A DNA stretch of 64,000 nucleotides from Streptomyces dengpaensis (lineage in GTDB: Bacteria > Actinomycetota > Actinomycetes > Streptomycetales > Streptomycetaceae), in assembly GCF_002946835.1 (NCBI RefSeq), contig NZ_CP026652.1, positions 7,068,001 through 7,132,000 of the forward strand, written 5' to 3'. This document shows, piece after piece, positions 29,070 to 37,381 of the stretch (the first letter of the stretch is position 1; each line of letters opens with the position of its first letter). The notes beneath the pieces are model-generated. The model was given only the letters and a program-made list of their open reading frames with translations. It made no database searches and was not told where the DNA came from. A program made the translations under genes and the position numbers.

Positions 29070-29918
29070 GGCCGGGGCAGCCGGAGTCGTCTTCTCCTGC
29101 TCCGCCTCCACCCGCGCGTTCCAGTCCCGCTTCGTCGCCTGCCAGCCGTCCTCGTTGTGCCCGAGGCGCCAGTAGCCGGTGATCGACAGGTCCTCGCGCG
29201 GGATCCCGTGCTCGACCCGCAGCAGGTGGCGCAGCTCCTTCACGAAGCCCGCCTCGCCGTGCACGAACGCGTGCACCCGGCCCCGTGGGAACTGCAGGGC
29301 GCGTACGGCCTCCACCAGGGTCTCGCCGACGGGCCGGTCCCCGCGGTGCAGCCAGACGACCTCCACTTCGGAGTCGATCTTCTGTTCCTCCTCGGGGCCG
29401 GACACCTCGATGAAGGCATGGGCCACGGCCCCGTCGGGCAGCGCCTCCAGCGCGGCCGCGATCGCGGGCAGGGCGCTCTCGTCACCGGCCAGCAGATGCC
29501 AGTCGGCGCTCGCGTCGGGGGCGTACGCACCGCCGGGGCCCATGAATCGGACGACCTCGCCCGGCTGGACACGGGTCGACCACGGCCCGGCCAGACCCTC
29601 GTCGCCGTGCAGCACGAAGTCCAGGGTCAGCTCGCGCAGTTCGGGGTCCCAGGCGCGCACGGTGTACGTCCGTGTCACGGGCCACTGCTCGCGCGGGAAC
29701 TCCGCGCGGACGCGGTCCATGTCGAAGGGCTCGGGATAGGTGACACCCTCCGGGCCGAACAGCAGCTTCACATAGTGATCGGTGCGGGATCCCGCGGTGA
29801 ACTCGGCAAGGCCGTCGCCGCCCAGCACGACCCGTTGCATGTGCGGGGTCAGGCGCTCGGTCCGCACCACCTGCGCGGAGTGGGGCTTCCGGGGCTTGCG
29901 TGCCGGGCGCTCTGCCAT
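29064..29918 (-). CDS. Siderophore-interacting protein (FAD-dependent ferric-siderophore reductase)
   Basis: 284 residues from ATG 29918, which follows GAGGAGG; a start 7 codons upstream lacks spacing. FAD-binding domain with SRTDHYVKLLF and RTYTVRAWD, then the SIP C-domain with LLAGDESALPAIAAALEALPDG and a C-terminal RLGHNEDGWQATKRDW. It removes iron from imported siderophores by reduction. A palindrome matching an iron-regulator box lies just upstream, so expression should rise in iron shortage. Confidence 0.93.
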   Translation of the reverse strand: MAERPARKPRKPHSAQVVRTERLTPHMQRVVLGGDGLAEFTAGSRTDHYVKLLFGPEGVTYPEPFDMDRVRAEFPREQWPVTRTYTVRAWDPELRELTLDFVLHGDEGLAGPWSTRVQPGEVVRFMGPGGAYAPDASADWHLLAGDESALPAIAAALEALPDGAVAHAFIEVSGPEEEQKIDSEVEVVWLHRGDRPVGETLVEAVRALQFPRGRVHAFVHGEAGFVKELRHLLRVEHGIPREDLSITGYWRLGHNEDGWQATKRDWNARVEAEQEKTTPAAPAA

Positions 29919-29940
29919 GACGGGCCTCCTCGTGAACATG

Positions 29941-29956
29941 CTTAGGCTTACCTAAG
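29941..29956. promoter_or_regulatory. Iron-box-like palindrome upstream of the SIP gene
   Basis: CTTAGGCTTACCTAAG, 6-bp arms with a 4-bp centre, 23 bp before the start. The TTAGG/CCTAA halves match those of DmdR/IdeR sites, but the spacing is shorter than the 19-bp Streptomyces consensus; TTAGC follows as a third half-like element. Confidence 0.6.
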
Positions 29957-30001
29957 TTAGCACTCCTCGCTCTTGGAAACCTATGTGTGACGTGCTGGCA
30001 G

Positions 30002-30922
30002 CTATGCGTGGAGTGTCGCAAGCAACCTCTGCAGCGAACCGCCCAGGCCCCAGCGAGCGGCGAGCGCGTCCAGCGCGGCGGGGTCGCGCGGCGCATGCGG
30101 CAGCGCCGTGTCGATGTCCGGCAGGGGGACGTCACCGGCGACCTTGACCACCGTGGGCGCCACCGCGACGTACGGCCGCGACTCGTCCAGACGCTTGCGC
30201 TGCGAGGGCGTCAGCCTGGACTTCGGGTCGTCGACCGCCGCCATGATCCCGGCCAGGTCACCGAACTCGGCGAGCAGCTTGGCGGCCGTCTTCTCGCCGA
30301 TACCGGGCACCCCGGGCAGACCGTCGCTCGGGTCGCCGCGCAGCAGCGCCAGATCCGCGTACCCCGAGCCGTCGACGCCGTACTTCTCGCGCAGCCACGC
30401 CTCGTCGGTGAGCTGGAGCGTGCCGACGCCCTTGAGCGGATACAGGACGCGGACTTCCCGCTTGTCGTCGACGAGCTGGTAGAGGTCGCGGTCGCCGGTG
30501 ACGATGTCGACGGGCCCCGTGGCGCGCCCGGTGAAGGTGCCGATCACATCGTCGGCCTCGTACCCCTCGACCCCCACGCGCGCGATGCCGAGCGCGTCCA
30601 GGACGTCCTCGATGACCGGGACCTGCGGCGACAGCGTGTCCGGCCCCTCCTCCTCGTCCGGACCGGCCTCGTGCTCCTCGGCCACCCGGTGCGCCTTGTA
30701 GGACGGGATCAGGTCGACCCGCCACTGCGGGCGCCAGTCCGCGTCCATGCAGGCCACGAGGTCGTCGGGGCGGTGGTCCCTGACCAGGCGGTCGATGAAT
30801 TCCAGCAGCCCGCGCACGGCGTTCACCGGCGTGCCGTCCGGGGCCTTCACGGATTCGGGGACCCCGAAATAGGCGCGGAAGTACAGGGAGGCGGTGTCGA
30901 GCAGCATCAGGCGTCTGGTCAC
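30002..30922 (-). CDS. 5'-3' exonuclease (PolA N-domain-like)
   Basis: 306 residues. RLMLLDTASLYFRAYFG opens the PIN-like fold; acidic residues follow in ACMDADWRP, EGYEADDVIG and VTGDRDLYQL, then a helix-hairpin-helix (GLPGVPGIGEKTAAKLLAEFG) and a short tail. It is a stand-alone flap/5' nuclease of the kind found beside polA in actinobacteria. GTG 30922 is chosen because conservation starts there; the longer open frame consists of the 30-bp repeats. Confidence 0.92.
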   Translation of the reverse strand: MTRRLMLLDTASLYFRAYFGVPESVKAPDGTPVNAVRGLLEFIDRLVRDHRPDDLVACMDADWRPQWRVDLIPSYKAHRVAEEHEAGPDEEEGPDTLSPQVPVIEDVLDALGIARVGVEGYEADDVIGTFTGRATGPVDIVTGDRDLYQLVDDKREVRVLYPLKGVGTLQLTDEAWLREKYGVDGSGYADLALLRGDPSDGLPGVPGIGEKTAAKLLAEFGDLAGIMAAVDDPKSRLTPSQRKRLDESRPYVAVAPTVVKVAGDVPLPDIDTALPHAPRDPAALDALAARWGLGGSLQRLLATLHA

Positions 30923-30930
30923 GCTTCGCA

Positions 30931-31040
30931 TCATGCCGTACGCCACTGACACTGCCCCGATGACGTCGTACGCCACTGACACTGCCCCGATGACGTCGTA
31001 CGCCACTGACAGCGACCTGATCACGCCGTACGCCACTGAC
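30931..31040. repeat. Four 30-bp tandem repeats in the promoter region of the exonuclease gene
   Basis: Units start at 30931, 30961, 30991 and 31021; each contains CGTACGCCACTGAC, and the first three add AC/AG...GCCCCGA or close. The pitch is exactly 30 bp, about three helical turns. They end 8 bp before the GTG, so they fill the 5' region of the gene. No spacer diversity, so not a CRISPR. Confidence 0.9.
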
Positions 31041-31202
31041 CGCAACCCGGACCGGCAGTGACCTCGGCCACTTCCGTGTTTGCTTCGCGTTAACCAGGGC
31101 AGGCGCGGCCACTGAGCGACGCCGGTTGCGCTTTCAACCGCCAGGCGCGGCCGACGAAGTCCCGCACCGCTCGCTTTCAGACCGTTCGGACGAGAGGCAC
31201 AC

Positions 31203-32291
31203 GTGTCATCCAGGCTAGAAGCGGAACATCTGTACAAGGCGTTCGGGAGACGACCAGACGACGCCGTGGAACGGCTCCGCCAGGGAGCCGACCGCGAGGA
31301 ACTGCGCGCCGACGGCACCACCGCCGCGGTGATCGACGCGTCCTTCACAGTGGAGCCGGGCCAGATCTTCGTCGTCATGGGCCTGTCCGGATCCGGCAAG
31401 TCCACGCTGCTGCGCATGCTCAACGGACTGCTGGAGCCCACCGCGGGACAGGTGCGCTTCGACGGCCAGGACCTGACCGCGCTCAGCGCCCGCGACCTGC
31501 GCGAAGTCCGCTCGAAGAAGATCAGCATGGTCTTCCAGCACTTCGCGCTCTTCCCGCACCGCAGCGTCCTGGAGAACGCGGGCTACGGCCTCGAGGTGCA
31601 GGGCGTGCCGCGCGCCGAACGCAACAAGCGCGCCGCTGAGGCCCTCGAACTCGCGGGGCTCGCGGGCTGGGAGAAGTCCTGGCCCGACGAGCTGTCCGGC
31701 GGTATGCAGCAGCGTGTCGGGCTCGCCCGCGCGCTCGCCACCGACGCCGACCTGCTGCTGATGGACGAGTCGTTCAGCGCGCTCGACCCGCTGATCCGCA
31801 GGGACATGCAGGACCAGCTGATCGAGCTCCAGAAGAAGCTCAAGAAGACCATCGTCTTCATCACCCACGACCTCAACGAAGCGATGCGCCTGGGCGACCG
31901 GATCGCCGTCATGCGCGACGGCCGCATCGTCCAGATCGGCACGGCCGAGGACATCCTGGTGCGCCCGGCGGACGACTACGTCGCCTCCTTCACCCAGGAC
32001 GTCGACCGCTCCCGCGTCCTGACCGCGGGCGCCGTCATGGACACGGACCTCCGCGGCGACGAGGCGGACTGCGACTGCCCGACCGCCACGCCGGACACCT
32101 CCTTCGTGGACCTCTGCGCGATCAGCGCCCGTCTGTCGCACCCGGTCGCGGTGCTCGACAAGACGCGCAAACTCGTCGGCGTCGTCCCGCGGCAGCGGCT
32201 CGTCGGCTTCCTCGGCGACGAACAGGGCGAACCAGAGGTGTGTGCCACACCGCGTGACGAGCGAGACGAGGCGGTGAAGGCCAGTGCCTAG
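31203..32291 (+). CDS. Glycine betaine/proline ABC transporter, ATP-binding protein (ProV/OpuAA type)
   Basis: 362 residues from GTG 31203. An N-terminal extension FGRRPDDAVERLRQG is typical of ProV; Walker A GLSGSGKST, signature LSGGMQQRVGLARAL, Walker B DLLLMDESFSALDP, then a degenerate CBS-like C-terminal region (FVDLCAISARLSHPVAVLDKTRKLVGVVP). It powers uptake of compatible solutes under osmotic stress. It overlaps the permease-binding fusion gene by 8 bp. Confidence 0.94.
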   Translation: MSSRLEAEHLYKAFGRRPDDAVERLRQGADREELRADGTTAAVIDASFTVEPGQIFVVMGLSGSGKSTLLRMLNGLLEPTAGQVRFDGQDLTALSARDLREVRSKKISMVFQHFALFPHRSVLENAGYGLEVQGVPRAERNKRAAEALELAGLAGWEKSWPDELSGGMQQRVGLARALATDADLLLMDESFSALDPLIRRDMQDQLIELQKKLKKTIVFITHDLNEAMRLGDRIAVMRDGRIVQIGTAEDILVRPADDYVASFTQDVDRSRVLTAGAVMDTDLRGDEADCDCPTATPDTSFVDLCAISARLSHPVAVLDKTRKLVGVVPRQRLVGFLGDEQGEPEVCATPRDERDEAVKASA

Positions 32292-34899
32292 GATCCCCTT
32301 CGGCGACTGGGTCAACGACACGGTCGACTGGCTGCTGAACCACATGGCGTGGCTCTTCGACTTCTTCAAGATGGTCTTCGAGGGCACCTACGACGGGATC
32401 AACGCCGTCCTCCAGGCGCCGCATCCGCTCCTCCTCGCGGGCATCTTCGCGCTGATCGCGTTCTGGCTGCGCGGCACGTCCGCCGGTGTCCTCGCGTTCG
32501 TGGGCTTCGCCTTCATCGACTCCCTCGAACTGTGGGAGAACGCGATGGTGACCCTCTCGCTCGTCCTGGTGGCGACGCTCATCGCGCTCGTCGTCTCCGT
32601 GCCCGTGGGCATCTGGGCGGCGCGCTCCGACCGGGTCAGCGGCATCGTCCGCCCCGTGCTCGACTTCATGCAGACGCTGCCCGCGATGATCTACCTCATC
32701 CCGGCCATCCTGTTCTTCGGCACCGGCGCCCCAGCGGGCATCGTCGCCACCCTGATCTTCGCCCTTGCACCCGGCGTCCGCATGACCGAGCTGGGTATCC
32801 GCCAGGTCGACAAGGAACTCGTGGAAGCCGCCGACGCGTTCGGCACCACGCCCCGCAGCACCCTGCTGCGCATCCAGCTGCCGCTCGCCCTGCCCACCGT
32901 CATGGCCGGCGTCAACCAGGTCATCATGCTGGGCCTGTCCATGGCCGCCATCGCGGGCATGGTGGGCACCGGCGGCCTCGGCGGCGACGTCAACGAGGCC
33001 ATCGGCCAGCTGAACGTCGGCCTCGGCTCCGAGGCGGGCGTCGCCATCGTCATCCTGGCCATCTACCTGGACCGCATGACCAGCTCCCTGGGCACCCAGG
33101 TCTCCCCGCTCGGCCGCCGCGCCGCCGCCAAGCTGCGCGCCGCGCAGGGCCTGAAGATCTGGTCCTACCGCCCCCGCCCCGCCGTGGCCATGGTGGGCGT
33201 CATCGTGCTCGCGCTGGCCGCGGGCGGCATGGGCATCTTCGGCGGGTCGAGCACGACGTCCACCGCGGCGGACGCCGAGAACGTGGGCCAGGGCAAGAAG
33301 ATCAGCATCGGCTACATCCCGTGGGACGAGGGCGTCGCCTCCACGTTCCTGTGGAAGGAGATCCTGGAGCAGCGCGGCTTCGAGGCCGACGCCAAGCAGT
33401 TCGACGCGGGCCCGCTGTACACCTCCCTCGCCCAGGGCGACATCGACTTCGAGACGGACTCCTGGCTGCCGACCACGCACGAGGAGTACTGGAAGAAGTA
33501 CGGCAAGCAGCTCGAGGACCTGGGCTCCTGGTACGGCCCGACGTCCCTGGAGCTGACCGTGCCCTCGTACATGAAGGACATCAACTCCCTGGACGACCTC
33601 AAGGGCAAGGCCGGCACCTTCGGCGGCAAGATCAGCGGTATCGAGTCCAGCGCCGGAATGATGAGCCTGCTCAAGAACAAGGTCCTGGGCGAGTACGGCC
33701 TCGACAAGGAGTACAAGGTCGTCGACAGCTCGACGCCCGCGATGCTGGCCGAGCTGAAGCGCGCGTACGCCAAGCAGGAGCCCATCGTCGTCACCCTCTG
33801 GTCGCCGCACTGGGCGTACAGCGATTACGACCTGAAGAAGCTCAAGGACCCGAAGGGCGCCTGGGGCAAGGGCGACGGAGTGCACACGCTCGCCCGCAAG
33901 GGCTTCGCCCAGGACAACCCGGTCGTCGGCCAGTGGCTGAAGAACTTCACGATGACCGAGAAGCAGCTCACCAGCCTTGAGGCGGAGATCATCAAGGCGG
34001 GCAAGGGCAGGCAGCAGGACGCCGTACGCGCCTGGCTGAAGGAGAACCCCGGGCTCGTCGACAAGCTGGCCCCCGTCAAGAGCGCCGCGGCCACCGCCCC
34101 GGCCGAGGCCAAGCGCCCGCTGGACGTCGCCTGGTTCCCGTGGGACGAGGACATCGCCGTCACCTACCTGTGGAAGAACGTCCTCGCCCGGCGCGGCTAC
34201 GAGATGAACCTCAAGCAGATGGACGTCGGCCCCGTCTACACGGGCCTCGCCAGCGGCGACCTCGACCTCAACTTCGACGCCTGGCTGCCGCACGCCCAGA
34301 AGAACTACTGGGACAAGCACAAGAACGACCTGACCGACCTCGGCACCTGGTACGAACCGACCTCCCTGGAGATCGCGGTGCCCTCGTACGTGAAGGACGT
34401 CAAGTCCCTCGCGGACCTCAAGGGCAAGGCCGGCACCTTCGACGGGAAGATCATCGGCATCGAGCCGGGCACCGGCGAGATGAACCTGCTCAAGACCAAG
34501 GTGCTTCCGGGCTACGGCCTGGACAAGGAGTACAAGGTCGTCGACGGCTCCACGCCCGCGATGCTCGCCGAGCTGAAGCGCGCGTACGCCAAGAAGCAGC
34601 CCATCGCGGTCGTCCTGTGGTCCCCGCACTGGGCCTACAGCGAGTACGAGCTCACCAAGCTCGCGGACGCCAAGAAGCTGTTCGGTGAGGGCAACACGAT
34701 CCGGACCATCTCCAGCAAGACGTTCCCGAGCCAGTACCCGCAGCTCACCGAGTGGATCAAGAACTTCAGGATGAGCGAGGCCGAACTCGGCAGCCTGGAG
34801 AGCGAGATCAAGCAGCGCGGCCAGGGCCACGAGGAAGAAGCCGTCGCCGCGTGGCTGAAGGAGCACCCGGACATGGTGGAGCGGATGGCTCCGCAGTAG
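32284..34899 (+). CDS. Glycine betaine ABC transporter permease fused to two tandem substrate-binding domains
   Basis: 871 residues. Residues 1-330 form a ProW-type permease (EAA loop ELVEAADAFGTTPRSTLLRIQLPLALPTVMAG). After one more membrane helix near 300-320 come two homologous OpuAC domains: about 340-600 (SIGYIPWDEGVASTFLW, WYGPTSLELTVPSY, TLWSPHWAYSDYDL) and about 615-871 (VAWFPWDEDIAVTYLW, WYEPTSLEIAVPSY, VLWSPHWAYSEYEL). Each keeps the Trp cage that binds quaternary ammonium groups. The two are joined by an Ala/Lys linker. Fusion of permease and one binding domain is common in Gram-positives; a tandem pair is less so. GTG start at 32284. Confidence 0.93.
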   Translation: MPRIPFGDWVNDTVDWLLNHMAWLFDFFKMVFEGTYDGINAVLQAPHPLLLAGIFALIAFWLRGTSAGVLAFVGFAFIDSLELWENAMVTLSLVLVATLIALVVSVPVGIWAARSDRVSGIVRPVLDFMQTLPAMIYLIPAILFFGTGAPAGIVATLIFALAPGVRMTELGIRQVDKELVEAADAFGTTPRSTLLRIQLPLALPTVMAGVNQVIMLGLSMAAIAGMVGTGGLGGDVNEAIGQLNVGLGSEAGVAIVILAIYLDRMTSSLGTQVSPLGRRAAAKLRAAQGLKIWSYRPRPAVAMVGVIVLALAAGGMGIFGGSSTTSTAADAENVGQGKKISIGYIPWDEGVASTFLWKEILEQRGFEADAKQFDAGPLYTSLAQGDIDFETDSWLPTTHEEYWKKYGKQLEDLGSWYGPTSLELTVPSYMKDINSLDDLKGKAGTFGGKISGIESSAGMMSLLKNKVLGEYGLDKEYKVVDSSTPAMLAELKRAYAKQEPIVVTLWSPHWAYSDYDLKKLKDPKGAWGKGDGVHTLARKGFAQDNPVVGQWLKNFTMTEKQLTSLEAEIIKAGKGRQQDAVRAWLKENPGLVDKLAPVKSAAATAPAEAKRPLDVAWFPWDEDIAVTYLWKNVLARRGYEMNLKQMDVGPVYTGLASGDLDLNFDAWLPHAQKNYWDKHKNDLTDLGTWYEPTSLEIAVPSYVKDVKSLADLKGKAGTFDGKIIGIEPGTGEMNLLKTKVLPGYGLDKEYKVVDGSTPAMLAELKRAYAKKQPIAVVLWSPHWAYSEYELTKLADAKKLFGEGNTIRTISSKTFPSQYPQLTEWIKNFRMSEAELGSLESEIKQRGQGHEEEAVAAWLKEHPDMVERMAPQ

Positions 34900-34919
34900 T
34901 CCGCCGGCCCTTCGCACCA

Positions 34920-34972
34920 AGGGGTGGTCTTCGTCGCACGGGTCCCGTGTCCCGTGGGCGAAGGCCACCCCT
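34920..34972. terminator. Long hairpin after the betaine transporter operon
   Basis: AGGGGTGGTCTTCG... (34920-34942) can pair almost throughout with CCCGTGGGCGAAGGCCACCCCT (arms trimmed, to 34972), giving a stem of about 20 bp with few mismatches. It begins 20 bp after the stop. Confidence 0.75.
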
Positions 34973-34984
34973 CGCGGCGTTCCG

Positions 34985-35444
34985 GGGCCCGCCGCCACCA
35001 TGCCGGCGCGGGCACTGGCCGGGCCCGTACTCGCGGCCGACGGCACCGTCTGCTCCGTACAGCCGTACGGGAAGGATCCGGACAACCCCGTCGCGGTACG
35101 CGGCCGGCCGGTCCCGACGCCCTCCTGTCCGGGGACGCCGCCCACGCGTACGGCGCCCCGCGCCCCCTCTCGCGCTGTGCGGAGGGCACACCGGACATCG
35201 CCTCCGTGTACAACGGCCACGGCCGAACTCACCGGACACCACGGGCGCGGTGCGACACCGGCAGCCAACTCCGGGCCATGCTCGGGGACTTCACGACCTG
35301 GGGGGCCGGGGCCGCCCCCGCGCCGGCGCCAACCCCGCTGATCGACCCGGACGGGCATCCGGCCCCCTGGTCAGCCTTTTCGTCCCGCACGAGGCAGCGG
35401 CGCCGGGGGAGTCGGGCCGGTTCGTGGAGTGGCGAGAACTGTGA
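34985..35444 (+). pseudogene. Possible decayed gene, three short coherent frames
   Basis: Codon-biased segments succeed one another in different plus frames: VLAADGTVCSVQPYGKDPDN, then LLSGDAAHAYGAPRPLSRCAEG ... LIDPDGHPAPWSAF, then VSLFVPHEAAAPGESGRF and EWREL before a stop at 35444. No single frame is open across, and I recognise no family. It could be a frameshifted remnant or non-coding GC-rich DNA. Confidence 0.3.
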
Positions 35445-35593
35445 CCCTGGCAGTCCCCCGATGTGACAGCGATGTGACGGGTGCATGAAACGGTTTGCCG
35501 AACATGCGTAGGGTGCAAACAACTCATCAGAAGTAGTGGGCCGAAGCACCGACGCATCAGCGGACCGACGACACAAGGGAGGGAGCCGGAGCG
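35445..35593. promoter_or_regulatory. Promoter region of the XRE-cupin gene with GTTTGC/GCAAAC inverted repeat
   Basis: GTTTGC at 35493-35498 and GCAAAC at 35515-35520 are inverted with a 16-bp spacer. XRE-cupin regulators usually autoregulate, so this is a candidate site. GGGAGGGAGCC before 35594 is the ribosome binding site. Confidence 0.4.
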
Positions 35594-36181
35594 ATGGGCG
35601 ACCACAAAGATCAGCCACTTCGGGTGGGCGCGGCGGTCCGGCGGCGGCGCCGGGCACTGCAGCTCACCCTCGCCGTCGTGGCCGAGCGCAGCGGCCTGTC
35701 CGTCCCCTTTCTCAGCCAGGTCGAGAACGAGCGGGCCCGGCCCAGCAAGAGCTCCCTGGAGAGAGTCGCCGACGCCCTCGGCACCACCGCCGTCGAGCTG
35801 CTCGCCGCCGCCGACCCGGCGTGCAGCGTCGACGTGGTGCGCGCAGACGGCGCGGACGCCCTCCCCGAACCCCCCGAAGCCCGGGTGCGCCCCCTGGTGC
35901 GCGGGCACCACCAGCTGCACGCCACGGAGTTCACCGGCGACCACGACGAGGGGCGCGAACTCCGGCACCGCAACGACAAGTTGATGTACGTCGCCGACGG
36001 CGCCGTCGAGGTCGAGGCGGAGGGCCGCGCCCATCGCCTCGGACGCGGCGACACGATGTACCTGACGGGCGGTGTACGCCATCGGTGGCGGGCGACCGTG
36101 CCGGACACCCGCGTGATCGTCGTCGAGGTCGCCGACCACATCGACGCGGTGGAGGACCGGCACGGCTTGGGCAAGCGCTGA
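35594..36181 (+). CDS. XRE regulator with C-terminal cupin domain
   Basis: 195 residues. HTH_XRE at about 11-66 (VGAAVRRRRRALQLTLAVVAERSGLSVPFLSQVENERARPS) and a cupin at about 105-180 (FTGDHDEGRELRHRNDKLMYVADGAVEVEAEG ... LGRGDTMYLTGGVRHRW). Such regulators sense small ligands, often amino acids, polyamines or betaines. Position after the betaine transporter may be relevant, but a target is not shown. Confidence 0.92.
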   Translation: MGDHKDQPLRVGAAVRRRRRALQLTLAVVAERSGLSVPFLSQVENERARPSKSSLERVADALGTTAVELLAAADPACSVDVVRADGADALPEPPEARVRPLVRGHHQLHATEFTGDHDEGRELRHRNDKLMYVADGAVEVEAEGRAHRLGRGDTMYLTGGVRHRWRATVPDTRVIVVEVADHIDAVEDRHGLGKR

Positions 36182-36197
36182 CCCCGCGTCGAGAGCC

Positions 36198-36264
36198 GAA
36201 CGCCTACGGGCCGGGGCGCGCTGCGACACTGAACGCCTTCGGCCCGGGGGCGCGCTGCGATACT
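36198..36264. repeat. 33/34-bp tandem duplication upstream of the metal-receptor gene
   Basis: GAACGCCTACGGGCCGGGG... (36198-36230) is repeated as GAACGCCTTCGGCCCGGGGG... (36231-36264); the units end in TGCGACACT and TGCGATACT. The endings resemble -10 elements, so the duplication may double a promoter. Confidence 0.7.
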
Positions 36265-36270
36265 CACGCC

Positions 36271-37050
36271 ATGTCCGCAGCGACGCCGCGAGCCGTACCG
36301 GATGCCGTACCGCGCGTACCGCGGGGGCTGCCCCGCGTCGTGTCGCTGGTGCCGTCGCTGACGGAGGCGGTGGCCGTGTCCGTGTCCGGCACCCTGGTCG
36401 CCGCGACGGACTGGTGCAGCCATCCCGCGGACCTCGACGTCGTACGCATCGGGGGCACCAAGAACCCCGCGGTCGACCGGATCGTGCGGCTCGCCCCCGA
36501 CCTCGTCGTCGCCAACGAGGAGGAGAACCGCGAACCCGACCTGACCGCTCTGCGGCAGGCGGGGATCGAGGTCCTGGTCACCGAGGTCCGGGATGTGCCG
36601 GGTGCCTTCCGCGAGCTGGAGCGGGTGCTGGCCGCGTGCGGGGCGGTGACCCGGCCGCGCTGGCTCGACCAGGCGGAGACGGCGTGGGCGGAGCTGCCCG
36701 CGCCCGGCCGTCGTACGACCGCGATCGTGCCGGTCTGGCGGCGCCCCTGGATGGTCCTCGGCCGGGACACCTTCGCCGGCGACGTGCTGTCCCGCCTGGG
36801 CGTGGACAACGTGTACGCCCGCCACCAGGACCGCTATCCCCGCATCCCGCTCCCCGAGCTCAAGGCGGCGGCCCCGGATCTCGTGGTCCTGCCCGACGAG
36901 CCGTACCGCTTCACCGCCGCCGACGGACCCGAGGCCTTCGAGGGCCTGCCCTGCGCGCTCGTCGACGGCCGCCGGCTGACGTGGTACGGCCCGTCCCTGG
37001 CGGCGGCGCCTCGCGTCCTCGGCGAGGCGCTGCGACCTGCCGACTGCTGA
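36271..37050 (+). CDS. Helical-backbone metal receptor (BtuF-like periplasmic-binding fold, no signal peptide)
   Basis: 259 residues. PRVVSLVPSLTEAVAV is the start of the cobalamin/Fe-siderophore class III binding fold, with TDWCSHPADL, the RIGGTKNPAVDRIVRLAPDLVVANEEENR segment and a C-terminal LVDGRRLTWYGPSLAAAPRVL. There is no signal peptide or lipobox, so it is a cytoplasmic member ('helical backbone metal receptor') rather than an uptake binding protein. Its ligand is unknown. An ATG with no strong ribosome binding site follows a duplicated sequence. Confidence 0.88.
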   Translation: MSAATPRAVPDAVPRVPRGLPRVVSLVPSLTEAVAVSVSGTLVAATDWCSHPADLDVVRIGGTKNPAVDRIVRLAPDLVVANEEENREPDLTALRQAGIEVLVTEVRDVPGAFRELERVLAACGAVTRPRWLDQAETAWAELPAPGRRTTAIVPVWRRPWMVLGRDTFAGDVLSRLGVDNVYARHQDRYPRIPLPELKAAAPDLVVLPDEPYRFTAADGPEAFEGLPCALVDGRRLTWYGPSLAAAPRVLGEALRPADC

Positions 37051-37081
37051 CCAGGCGGCCGGGAGGGCCTTCGCCGCCTGG

Positions 37082-37291
37082 TCAGTGGTCGGGCAGCACG
37101 ATGACTTCGAACTCCTTCGATGCGTACTGGGCGCCGTCGTCCTGGTGGACGAGCAACTGGGAGCGGCGTTCTCCGGCCTCGGCCACGGCAGTGGCGACTG
37201 CGGCTCTGACGTCGCGATTGCCGTAGAGGAAGGTGCGGGAAACGTCCGCGCGGCGGGCGACGGCGGCGACGCTGACCTGGGCTTTCTCAGC
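37082..37291 (-). pseudogene. 5'-truncated transposon-associated HTH protein (DUF6262/TnpC-like)
   Basis: The minus frame is open from a stop at 37292-37294 to the stop at 37082 and has no start codon. VSVAAVARRADVSRTFLYGNRDVRAAV is the HTH of small proteins that accompany transposon integrases, followed by an altered tail (GAQYASKEFEVIVLPDH). It is interpreted as the leftover 3' part of a mobile-element gene at the edge of the acyltransferase islet. CTCAGCTCAGCTCAG lies at its broken end. Confidence 0.6.
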
Positions 37292-37328
37292 TCAGCTCAG
37301 GACAGGCTCAGCCACTGAAGCCGTCCGG

Positions 37329-37372
37329 GCCGCCGGACCGTGGTCCCCGACCGGGAGTTCCGGTCCGGCGGC
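37329..37372. terminator. 12-bp-stem terminator of the acyltransferase operon
   Basis: GCCGCCGGACCG (37329-37340) pairs perfectly with CGGTCCGGCGGC (37361-37372), with GGTCCCCGACCGGG-type inner pairing. It stands 9 bp after the minus-strand stop at 37382. Confidence 0.8.
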
Positions 37373-37381
37373 GGGGTCCGT

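Noticed and set aside
30931..31040. CRISPR-like array (30-bp repeats)
   Set aside because: The units are contiguous with no spacers between them and there are no cas genes; it is a plain tandem repeat.
32122..35358. 1078-codon open frame on the minus strand
   Set aside because: It is the antisense shadow of the permease-binding-domain fusion gene, a usual effect of high third-position GC; the peptide is repetitive Val/Gly/Asp/Arg sequence without domains.
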